The notes beneath the pieces were generated by a model that made no database searches, was not told the DNA's origin, and saw only the letters and a list, made by a program, of their open reading frames with translations. Source: Caldicellulosiruptor kronotskyensis 2002 (lineage in GTDB: Bacteria > Bacillota > Thermoanaerobacteria > Caldicellulosiruptorales > Caldicellulosiruptoraceae). Taken from it: a DNA stretch of 64,000 nt. The position numbers and the translations under genes were made by a program. The stretch lies in NCBI RefSeq assembly GCF_000166775.1, contig NC_014720.1:2760001-2824000 (forward strand), written 5' to 3'. This document shows, in pieces, positions 16,813-24,810 of this stretch. The stretch's first letter is position 1, and each line of letters starts with the position of its first letter.

Positions 16813-18357
16813 TTACACACTCCTTTGTCTATGTTGCATATCATTGCTTTTGATATTTTGATGTCTTTTGGCATATTCCATTTTCTCTTTTTTCAGGTAA
16901 TAAAATCTCATTTCAGGTTCGATTCTCTGTTTGTCTTCAATCAATATCCCTTCCTGACTTAAAAGTTGTTTAATTTTGTCATAATCAGAACACCATTTTT
17001 TTGCTATAGATATATCCTTATGTTTTTCATATTCACTTAAACTCCCTTCATCTTCAACATACCTTACAAACATAATTTTTATTCCGTCATTTTCATATTT
17101 TATCCTCAACATATAATCCTCTCCAAAAGGTGTTCTAATTTCTACTATTTCACCCTTTGATAATCTTTCCATTAACCCTTCTTCTACAACAGAATAACCT
17201 AACTCTCTTATTTTTCTAATAAACTTATCCACTGAAACCTTTCTGATTTCCTGTTCCATAATTTGCCTTTTCCTGTCAAGTAGTATTTTTATAAAGTCAT
17301 CAACTACTTCTTTATGCAATATTTCCATTTGCATTAAATCATTAAATTCACTTTTCATTCCTACCTCTTCTGCAAGTGTTTCGTACATTTTTAAATCATT
17401 TTTTAAAACTTCAGTTTGAATATATATTGTCCTCGCCTTTACGTAACTGAACTTGAGGTCTTCAAGAATCAGTTCTACTCTCAGTATATCATCTGTTTCT
17501 TTTGCCTCTTGTATTAACTGCTTTTTTTCTTCTGCCAACTGGAGATTTATATTTTTTAGCTTACCAAATATAGCTTCAATCTTTTCTAATATCTCTTCCT
17601 TTTTTATAACCTTGAGGTTATCTTCTTTAAAAATTTGTTCTACTTCAATTTGCTTTTTTACTTCAAAAGTTTTTTGCTCAAGCAATTTTTGTTTTATCTT
17701 TTTTATAATACCATGATACTCACTTGGTACTTCTTTTAAATACTTCTTTAGTATTTCAATATCTGAAGGATTATCAAATGTACACTTTTCTATAGTGTTT
17801 AGAATTTCAGCATATTGTTGCATCTTTTTATAATATTTTATATTAAATAAATCTTTTGGGAAATTATTTAGATACTGCTTTATAACCTTTACATTTGCAT
17901 TGGGATTTTTAAATTCTTTCTCTAAATTTTCAAACAATTCTATAATCTTTTGTATCTTTTTTTTGGTCTTCAGAGCACCATCTGGTAATACATCTATAAA
18001 AGCTTTTAGTGTTTGGATATCTAAATTATCTGTCAGTTCTGTTTTAACAAAAATAATATACTCCTTCGTTTTTCGAACAATATCTTGCAGTTTTGCAATT
18101 TGCGCGTCAACCCACTGAGTATGGTTTTCACTTAATAAAATTTCCATTGTGTATTTTTCCAAAAAATCTTTCTTGCATTTCTCAAGATTTTCTATTAAAT
18201 CCTCACCTAAAAAGTATGAATCAATATTTTTTAGCATGTCTTTTATATGGCCAATAGAATTATCTATTTGGTTTTTAAAAAACTCTTTATTTTCTCTGAG
18301 AGTTTCAGTCAAATTCTTATTGCCTACAAAGGTCCAACAATAAGTAAAGCTACTCAT
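16813..18357 (-). CDS. Coiled-coil protein of unknown family
   Basis: The 514-residue product is rich in Lys, Glu and Ile with long helical heptad stretches (for example residues 170-400) and no membrane segment. The N-terminus SSFTYCWTFVGNKNLTETLR is conserved-looking. The last 150 residues contain a possible folded part (FIRKIRELGYSVVEEGL, then EIRTPFGEDYMLRIKYENDG) and a basic end. I do not recognise it. Its place between the kinase and the AAA+ gene, with tight spacing, suggests a scaffold, substrate or sensor for these enzymes. The start has an AGAGGATG ribosome site. Confidence 0.8.
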   Translation of the reverse strand: MSSFTYCWTFVGNKNLTETLRENKEFFKNQIDNSIGHIKDMLKNIDSYFLGEDLIENLEKCKKDFLEKYTMEILLSENHTQWVDAQIAKLQDIVRKTKEYIIFVKTELTDNLDIQTLKAFIDVLPDGALKTKKKIQKIIELFENLEKEFKNPNANVKVIKQYLNNFPKDLFNIKYYKKMQQYAEILNTIEKCTFDNPSDIEILKKYLKEVPSEYHGIIKKIKQKLLEQKTFEVKKQIEVEQIFKEDNLKVIKKEEILEKIEAIFGKLKNINLQLAEEKKQLIQEAKETDDILRVELILEDLKFSYVKARTIYIQTEVLKNDLKMYETLAEEVGMKSEFNDLMQMEILHKEVVDDFIKILLDRKRQIMEQEIRKVSVDKFIRKIRELGYSVVEEGLMERLSKGEIVEIRTPFGEDYMLRIKYENDGIKIMFVRYVEDEGSLSEYEKHKDISIAKKWCSDYDKIKQLLSQEGILIEDKQRIEPEMRFYYLKKEKMEYAKRHQNIKSNDMQHRQRSV

Positions 18358-18405
18358 GCTATCATCCTCTTAATTTTTAAATTTATGTTTAATCATCATA
18401 ACGTC

Positions 18406-20463
18406 TTAAGATTTTGAATAATACTGAAATAACAGATAAGAAAAATAAAAATACACTGAGTTAATTAAAATCTTGTTTGCTGTGCCATTAATGAAATATT
18501 CATATGATGAAATGTAAGAAAAATAGAACATAATAGCACAAACGTACAAAATTGATAATCCTGCAATTTTAATCTTGGTAAAGTGAAAAAATTTTTTATA
18601 TAAATAATATGAGAATAATGATATAACAATCAATACAAACATATTATAATTTCTATTGTTATCAAAATATCTTTTGGTTATGACATCGTAAAAATACTGT
18701 TCTGTTGTGAAATATAATATCAACCTTGTAGCTATCAAACCCACAAGGTAAAATACAGCTACTTTATAAATACTTTTTAATGTTTTTTTAATATCTCTTA
18801 AAAGCTTTTTTCTACGGACTGCTTGATGTAATTTATAACCTTTTATTATCCAATCGACTGCTTCAGGCACTGAAAATTCTGCCTTACACCATTCAATTAT
18901 TTCATCTGCTATTCTTTCTAAAATCTTACTATCTTTTGCTCCTTTAAAAACCATTTCTTCAACTTCATCAATGCTGAATCCCAAATTTGTAAATTTTAAT
19001 GCTAATGTTGGCTTTACATCTATTGTTTTCCACCTGACAGCCTCAATTACATTAACATTATTTTTTCTCCATTCATCGGCTTCGTCAGCACTAAATCCTT
19101 TTTCAGCCCAGTTCTTTGCTTCATTAATATCAAATCCGTATTTCTTCCATTTTTGAGCATCTATTTCTGAAAAACCATTCATTATATAATGAAAAATACC
19201 CTTTTCAATAAAATCAAATATCTTATTCTTATCTATGCCTTTTTCTAACAATTCAAGTATATCAAAAGCAGTAATCCCCTTTCTTTGCCACTCGTAAGCA
19301 TTTTTGGGGCTGAGTCCAAGGTTGTCAAATATAGCAGATTCTTTTGGGCTAAAACCATAATTATACCATTCCAATGCAATATTGCCCTTTCTAAAACCAG
19401 CTGAGACCCATTCTTTCATGTCTTTTGCAGAAAATCCAGCTTCCCAAAAAGTTTTTGCCTCTTGCGGACTGAGGTTTATTTCAATGCCTGCCTTTACCCA
19501 CGCTGAGTCAGAAGAAAATCCAACTTTATTCCATTCTTTAACATCATAATTTTTGCTTCCTTCATTATACTCTTCATAGAACACTGGTATGTTTTTCACA
19601 TTATTTAACCACTGCTTGACCTGTTCATATCCCCATCTTTTTTTGTAGTTCCTCGTAAGAAGCCCTTTCAATAAAATTTTGTATCTTTCAGGAATATCTT
19701 CTGGAATTTGTACTCCCTGGGTAGCAAGAGTATTTATAATAACAGCTTCTGATAAATTAGCGAAGGGATTCTTACCTTTTAACACTTCGTATATTATTAT
19801 TCCTAAATGCCACCAATCAATTTCTTTGCCAAAATAACTTGAAATCTCTTCTGGAGCCATATAAGAATATGTCCCCTTGAATGTAGTGAAAACCTTTGAC
19901 ATTTCTTCAGACATAGCAGAAGATATCCCAAAATCAATCAGCACAAGGTCTAATGATTTTAAATCTCTTATAAGAATATTAGAGGGTTTTAAATCTCTGT
20001 GAACAATTCCCTTTTTATGCAGTGCTTCAATAGCTTCTGCAATCTCTTTTACTACAATATCAACTCTGTCTTTTACCTTCTCTAAGTTATCTTTTAAACT
20101 ACCATATTGAATATATTCCATTATCTCAAAATATCTGCCGGTCTGTTCATCTTTACCTACTTCAAAAATTGTTACAACATGTTCTTTTAGCTCAAAAGAA
20201 ATCTTTTTTAATCTTTCTAATACTTCAATTTTGGGGGTAATACCCTTTCTGTATAGCTTTAAAAACATCTTATTACCATCATTTTCTATAACGTAAGCAT
20301 CGCATTCTCCACCTTTGGCTGGTAGTTCCTCTACGATGTTGTAATTTCTAAATGTTGTAATGGTTAATTTTTCTTTTTCGCTTAAAATATCTGTCTCTCT
20401 CACAGTAGCATCTTGTAAATTTTCTTTATCCCACCAGCTCTCTTTTACCGTTTTTTCATCCAT
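18406..20463 (-). CDS. Membrane-anchored Ser/Thr protein kinase with helical repeats
   Basis: The kinase domain covers about residues 35-300: FLKLYRKG (ATP lysine), GIVHRDLKPSNIL (catalytic loop), LVLIDFGISSA (DFG) and YSYMAPEE. A long array of repeats with the pattern W-x(5-8)-GFS-x-x-EA-x-x-W (about residues 320-560) follows, probably for protein contacts. The C-terminus has three or four hydrophobic segments (AVFYLVGLIATRLILYF, FVLIVISLFSYYLY, ILYVCAIMFYFSY), so it sits in the membrane. The ATG at 20463 has AAGGGA before it; a TTG at 20529 is less likely. First gene of the operon with PP2C, FHA and AAA+ proteins. Confidence 0.9.
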   Translation of the reverse strand: MDEKTVKESWWDKENLQDATVRETDILSEKEKLTITTFRNYNIVEELPAKGGECDAYVIENDGNKMFLKLYRKGITPKIEVLERLKKISFELKEHVVTIFEVGKDEQTGRYFEIMEYIQYGSLKDNLEKVKDRVDIVVKEIAEAIEALHKKGIVHRDLKPSNILIRDLKSLDLVLIDFGISSAMSEEMSKVFTTFKGTYSYMAPEEISSYFGKEIDWWHLGIIIYEVLKGKNPFANLSEAVIINTLATQGVQIPEDIPERYKILLKGLLTRNYKKRWGYEQVKQWLNNVKNIPVFYEEYNEGSKNYDVKEWNKVGFSSDSAWVKAGIEINLSPQEAKTFWEAGFSAKDMKEWVSAGFRKGNIALEWYNYGFSPKESAIFDNLGLSPKNAYEWQRKGITAFDILELLEKGIDKNKIFDFIEKGIFHYIMNGFSEIDAQKWKKYGFDINEAKNWAEKGFSADEADEWRKNNVNVIEAVRWKTIDVKPTLALKFTNLGFSIDEVEEMVFKGAKDSKILERIADEIIEWCKAEFSVPEAVDWIIKGYKLHQAVRRKKLLRDIKKTLKSIYKVAVFYLVGLIATRLILYFTTEQYFYDVITKRYFDNNRNYNMFVLIVISLFSYYLYKKFFHFTKIKIAGLSILYVCAIMFYFSYISSYEYFINGTANKILINSVYFYFSYLLFQYYSKS

Positions 20464-20681
20464 CAAAGCTAATCCCTTCCTTGTTCTGTACTTGAGCATT
20501 TGTATTTGGTAAAATATAACTTTAAACAACCTCTTTTCATGGTAACAGGTCTTTCTCTTTAAGTTTAACTTTTCTACTACTTATAATTTACCCTCTATGA
20601 AAATCTTACAAACGTCAATTTTCCTGAAAAGAAAATTGGTTTGCAGCCTGCATAAGCCGAAATAGCAGATTTTTGCAAAAT

Positions 20682-21305
20682 CTACCTTACACAAAACAAC
20701 TGACAAAACATGTCAAGTAGTTCTGTTGAGGCAAATATTTCGTATCTACCAAAATATTCAATTCTCGATTCAATTAAATGCTGTTTTTTCAGACCATCTT
20801 TTATTACAAAGAAAAACCTCTGGTCTTCTGGATATGCTCCAAACCTTTGGTAGTGGATGCTCAAAAGTTGTCTTCTTAGCATTTCTGAAAAAATCTCTGG
20901 CTGCTTGTCATATTCTAAGCAAACACCATCTTTTTGAACAAACACACCGCTTAGCAAAGTTCCACTTGTCTTTGGTTGTTGCGTCATGCATGAAATTCTC
21001 TTCAAGTAAATACCATCAAACAAGCTATTTAAATTTTCATAAACTTTTAATATGTTCTGTGTAACAAGCTCTAAAAAAGGTGTTGTAAGATATATTCTAA
21101 AATCTTCAAACACCCATACGCCATCCTCAAGTTCTTTTTTGTTTTTTGTTCTAATGGGTGAGATGGTAAACTGCTCTGTAGCAAGAAGACTTTTCAAAAC
21201 TTCATATGCCTTAGAGTAATAAGAGGATGGCAAAAATATACCATCCTCTCTTGCCCAAAAATGAAATGTAAAATATTTTGCCACTTTTTCATCACAGCCC
21301 ATCAT
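20682..21305 (-). CDS. cas6: Cas6-like crRNA endoribonuclease, C-terminus apparently truncated
   Basis: The central block TEQFTISPIRTKNKKELEDG, followed by VWVFEDFRIYLTTPFLELV, is the Cas6 pattern. The place as last gene of a csm operon agrees, with its ATG overlapping the stop of csm5. Cas6 would cut pre-crRNA at the base of the repeat. Family members usually end in a glycine-rich loop (G-h-G-x(5)-G-h-G), but this 207-residue protein stops at MFCQLFCVR without one. Sequence past the TAG still looks faintly coding. A recent truncation is possible, and catalytic residues are not certain. Confidence 0.72.
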   Translation of the reverse strand: MMGCDEKVAKYFTFHFWAREDGIFLPSSYYSKAYEVLKSLLATEQFTISPIRTKNKKELEDGVWVFEDFRIYLTTPFLELVTQNILKVYENLNSLFDGIYLKRISCMTQQPKTSGTLLSGVFVQKDGVCLEYDKQPEIFSEMLRRQLLSIHYQRFGAYPEDQRFFFVIKDGLKKQHLIESRIEYFGRYEIFASTELLDMFCQLFCVR

Positions 21306-22474
21306 CTAATGGTTACTTTTATCCACCCGGGGACTGTCCAAACCTGTCCATCCTTAAACAAAAGACGTCGTGACTTTGGAAAAATATCAGGATTGATTTT
21401 TGACTGAGTATCTACCCTTGAAAGTTTTTCAAAATGGCTCTTATTGAAAAATATTCCCACAGTTTTTGAAAGATATCCTGTTGAAAATCCTATCTGGAGC
21501 AAAAATTGATTTTTGTCAAGAGAATTTAAAATATTCAAAAGTTTTTGATACTCAGAAACAATCTGCTTTTGATTATATTTAGAGTAAAAGGTCATTTCTT
21601 TCTGGATATAATCCTTTGCAACAGAATTTAAAATTTGGGCAACAAATTCATATGGTGAAGATAATACTCCGCTTGTCAAAAGCTTCTCCTTTAACCCTTT
21701 AACTGTGGCATTGCCTTCAATTAAATCTTTTTCAGCCTTTATACTTCCATAAAGCTTTACACCAGGTTTTAATCCTTCAGCAACAATGGCAGTTGCCTGC
21801 TTTGGGTCATCAATATTGCCATTTCTCGAAAACCATTTTGGCTGATTTGAACATATGTTCAAAACTTTTATTTCAAAAATCCCTGCACTCTCTTGCTCTA
21901 CAAAGCTGCTGTCGCTTACCCTTAGGTATTTGAACGGCGATTCATAAGGAGTTCCAAAAATCTTCTCATCTGCATCACGGCTTACAAACTTAGGATCAAC
22001 TCTGTTTCGATTCAGAACTTTCTGGTAAGCATTTGAGAGCGCACTCTCATAAAACTGCAAAAGGTTTTTCGAAAGAGCTTTTGTCATAGAAGATCTCATT
22101 GCCCCTTTTAAGGATGAACCCGGAATGTAAAACCTGCCTGCACTTTTTACAAATGCAACTACTTCTCTGTAAGGGCTTGTAACACCTTCAAGTCTAAGAG
22201 TGTACTTTACCGCCTTTTTAAAATCTATGCTATATTTTTTCAGAATATCTTTTATATTAAAATCCCTTGCACCTGACGAAAGCCCTCGTGAAAGCTCTTC
22301 AATGAAGCTATCTTTAAAAAGGTTTTGCTCAAAGAGCTTATCAAAATTCAAAAAGTACAAGTACTCTCCTTCTCTTACAAACTCAAAACTCTGAATTTTA
22401 TCCTGTCCGCCTATGATTGTGGGAGTCAGAACTTCAATCTCGTATGTTTTGCTTTCAAAACTATCTGCTACCAA
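21302..22474 (-). CDS. csm5: Type III-A CRISPR RAMP protein Csm5
   Basis: This 390-residue RAMP protein has the opening VLTPTIIGGQDKIQSFEF and the glycine-rich FYIPGSSLKGAMRSSMTKAL block shared by Csm3 and Csm5. In Csm complexes Csm5 caps the 3' side of the crRNA filament and helps crRNA maturation. Order and size fit csm5: it follows csm4 with a 14-base overlap and precedes cas6 with a 4-base overlap. No lesion is seen. Confidence 0.88.
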   Translation of the reverse strand: MVADSFESKTYEIEVLTPTIIGGQDKIQSFEFVREGEYLYFLNFDKLFEQNLFKDSFIEELSRGLSSGARDFNIKDILKKYSIDFKKAVKYTLRLEGVTSPYREVVAFVKSAGRFYIPGSSLKGAMRSSMTKALSKNLLQFYESALSNAYQKVLNRNRVDPKFVSRDADEKIFGTPYESPFKYLRVSDSSFVEQESAGIFEIKVLNICSNQPKWFSRNGNIDDPKQATAIVAEGLKPGVKLYGSIKAEKDLIEGNATVKGLKEKLLTSGVLSSPYEFVAQILNSVAKDYIQKEMTFYSKYNQKQIVSEYQKLLNILNSLDKNQFLLQIGFSTGYLSKTVGIFFNKSHFEKLSRVDTQSKINPDIFPKSRRLLFKDGQVWTVPGWIKVTIR

Positions 22475-23474
22475 ACAGCATCACCCCTTCCGGCAGAGGA
22501 ACCAAAAAGGCAAGTCCAAAACAGTATACCCTGTGCTCTGTAAACTTATCAGGTGTGACATCTACCACTCTGCCATATATTTTACTGGAAAACACCGCAC
22601 CCTCGCCAAACACACTGACAGTTTTTCTCTTTATCCCAAGCCCTGCTTTGGAGTAGACATATCCGCTTCGCGTCAAAATCTCATAAAACACAACGCTTTT
22701 TATCTCATCTTCATCTTTCGGATTAACTAAGGACAAACTCATGTAATATTTTGATTTATCGCTTTTAAACTGCGGTACATCATCTTTAAAATCAACTTCA
22801 AAATTTCCAAGCCCGCAGGTTCTATCACCGCCAAGCCCTTCATCGCCCAAAAGCCTTATTGCAGCTTTTACTTTATTTTCAAATTTTTCATTGTTAATCT
22901 TTAAATAGAACCACAGCCCAGCCTCTTTTTCAAATTCAAAATGAGAAAAGTAATATATGTTAGAAGATGATGTTTGCCTGTCGATAGAAACTCTTGCCCT
23001 TTCTTTTATTCTGCCAAGAGAAACCCTTTCTTTATCTTTTTCAAATTCATTTTGTGGTATTAGAAAACTTCCTGTCGGCTTGTATTTGAATGGAAAACCT
23101 TCAAACAAATCCTTTTCTCTTACAAACTTTATTTTCTTGAGCTCTTTTTGATTTTCGGCATTTATTATTCCATTATTCTTATACTCCTCCATGTCCATGC
23201 CAAGAGGAACAGGCACAAAATACTGAAAGTTAACATACGGCATTGTAGATGAAATCTCAAATGGTGGTGTGCCGTTTATGAATTCACTAATCAACTTTTC
23301 AGTTTCATCTTTGCCGTAAAGCAGCGAATATGCATTTATTATGCCAGACATAAGCGTGTCTGAATGTGCAAATACTCTGGTAATGTTGTATATTTTTTCT
23401 TTTTCGCCAATGTGCACAGGTGCTTTAAAGCTCATCACAGCTCTGCAAATTTTGTTTTTGACCATTTTTATCAC
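22461..23474 (-). CDS. csm4: Type III-A CRISPR RAMP protein Csm4
   Basis: The 337-residue product opens CRAVMSFKAPVHIGEKEKIY and later has GLGGDRTCGLGNFEVDF, the glycine-rich loop of the Cas5-type RAMP fold. Csm4 binds the 5' handle of the crRNA and holds Cas10. An ATG at 23465, nine bases inside, is spaced better from AAAAGG than the GTG at 23474. The gene is 20 bases from csm3 and overlaps csm5. Confidence 0.88.
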   Translation of the reverse strand: MIKMVKNKICRAVMSFKAPVHIGEKEKIYNITRVFAHSDTLMSGIINAYSLLYGKDETEKLISEFINGTPPFEISSTMPYVNFQYFVPVPLGMDMEEYKNNGIINAENQKELKKIKFVREKDLFEGFPFKYKPTGSFLIPQNEFEKDKERVSLGRIKERARVSIDRQTSSSNIYYFSHFEFEKEAGLWFYLKINNEKFENKVKAAIRLLGDEGLGGDRTCGLGNFEVDFKDDVPQFKSDKSKYYMSLSLVNPKDEDEIKSVVFYEILTRSGYVYSKAGLGIKRKTVSVFGEGAVFSSKIYGRVVDVTPDKFTEHRVYCFGLAFLVPLPEGVMLFGSR

Positions 23475-23493
23475 CTTTTAAAAAACAGATTTG

Positions 23494-24294
23494 TTAAGAA
23501 AGCTTTAGCTCATCAAGGCTTTTTGCCGTCGCTATTGGCTGAAGTTTGCTTGAATCCTTTTCATAATCGCTTGAATCCTTGTAGAATATCTCTATATCAA
23601 CAAATTTTACTTTTCCATTTCCTCTTGAACCCTGCCCGCCAAGGTAATCATCTTCTAACAGCTTCATTGCTTTGATAAACTTTTCAAGGTAGTATTTCTG
23701 GTCATCTTTGCTGTCAACTTCAAACCTGTTTACGACAAACTCTGCTGAAAACTGTGCGCCCGCAGGAACTCTTTCACTCTGTCTTGGATGTGCTTTTGAT
23801 GTTATTCTATCTATATTATTCTCAAACTTTACTTCTGTCCAGTCAAGGTCAAGGTTCTCCTTCATCTCTTCCGTGATAGAAGTTTCTATCAGCTTTGCAT
23901 CGCGAACAATTAGCCTTGTGGGGATGACTGCATCTGTAAGATCTATTTTCTCACCACTTTTTAAATCATGAGAACCATGGTTTCTGCCAAAAAGTCCGCA
24001 TACAGGACAATTCAAATCATCACACATATGAAGGCATATCTCTGGCCTGCCTTCCCTTTTGACCGACACAACAAGCAAATTATCTCTTACCTTTCCTTCA
24101 GCAAACTCCATTAAAGCCCTCATCTTGCCTTTGAGAGATGAACCTGGAATGTAAGGCCTGCCTTTTGCATCTTTTACAACTGCATTGTCAATTCCACCTA
24201 TCTCAAGGCTGTTGTTGCCCTCACCAATGTGAAGACCTGTTTGAGCTTCTATCTTACACTTTATGATGTACTTTCCTTTCAAGATTACATCCAT
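23494..24294 (-). CDS. csm3: Type III-A CRISPR backbone RAMP Csm3
   Basis: This 266-residue protein has the family blocks GLHIGEGNNSLEIGGIDNAV, YIPGSSLKGKMRALME and GGQGSRGNGKVKF. The Asp of GIDN corresponds to the catalytic Asp with which Csm3 cuts target RNA every six bases. A CxxC-containing insert (CDDLNCPVCGLFGRNHG) is typical of the family. Csm3 forms the backbone of the complex. It follows csm2 by about 25 bases with a GGGGGAG ribosome site. Confidence 0.93.
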   Translation of the reverse strand: MDVILKGKYIIKCKIEAQTGLHIGEGNNSLEIGGIDNAVVKDAKGRPYIPGSSLKGKMRALMEFAEGKVRDNLLVVSVKREGRPEICLHMCDDLNCPVCGLFGRNHGSHDLKSGEKIDLTDAVIPTRLIVRDAKLIETSITEEMKENLDLDWTEVKFENNIDRITSKAHPRQSERVPAGAQFSAEFVVNRFEVDSKDDQKYYLEKFIKAMKLLEDDYLGGQGSRGNGKVKFVDIEIFYKDSSDYEKDSSKLQPIATAKSLDELKLS

Positions 24295-24318
24295 GGCAAT
24301 AGTCTCCCCCTTTTGAGA

Positions 24319-24780
24319 TTATTGTTCTCTTCCACCATGATACCTGTAATATGCTATAATTGCCTCAAAAAAGTTTTTGTAATCATCAAATGTCCATTTA
24401 TTCTGGATAACCATATCGCCAGCTTTCTTAACAACTTTGAAAAAAGATTGCCAATCATTTTTATTTTTATCACTTCTAAATCTTCCAACAGTATAAGCCA
24501 TTATCATTTCTATTCTTTTTACTTCTTGCTTTGGATTAATTTTATTCTTTATCTTGCTTTTTTTCTGAATTTCAGAAAAAACTTTTCTTATTTGAGTCAT
24601 CGTAATTTTTCCAACAAGCATTTTGCCAATTTCTTCAGCAGTTTCATAAAATAACAATCCATCTCTATCTTTTTCTTTATCTAACAGTAAGTTCATTTTT
24701 TCAATTACAAAGTCACCCCATATTTTATTTTCTCTATTGTTTTGTTCATCATTATATTGATTAGCTTTTTGTTTTTGCAC
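24319..24780 (-). CDS. csm2: Type III-A CRISPR small subunit Csm2
   Basis: The 153-residue protein is helical and charged. It carries ETAEEIGKMLVGKITMTQIR, followed by KVFSEIQ, the recognisable stretch of Csm2, and a C-terminal FFEAIIAYYRYHGG. Csm2 lies along the crRNA-target duplex in the complex. Its place between cas10 and csm3 agrees. The N-terminus is Gln/Asn rich and low in complexity. It starts 31 bases after cas10. Confidence 0.87.
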   Translation of the reverse strand: MQKQKANQYNDEQNNRENKIWGDFVIEKMNLLLDKEKDRDGLLFYETAEEIGKMLVGKITMTQIRKVFSEIQKKSKIKNKINPKQEVKRIEMIMAYTVGRFRSDKNKNDWQSFFKVVKKAGDMVIQNKWTFDDYKNFFEAIIAYYRYHGGREQ

Positions 24781-24810
24781 CTTTCGTTCCTCCTCTCAAA
24801 TAAATTATTT

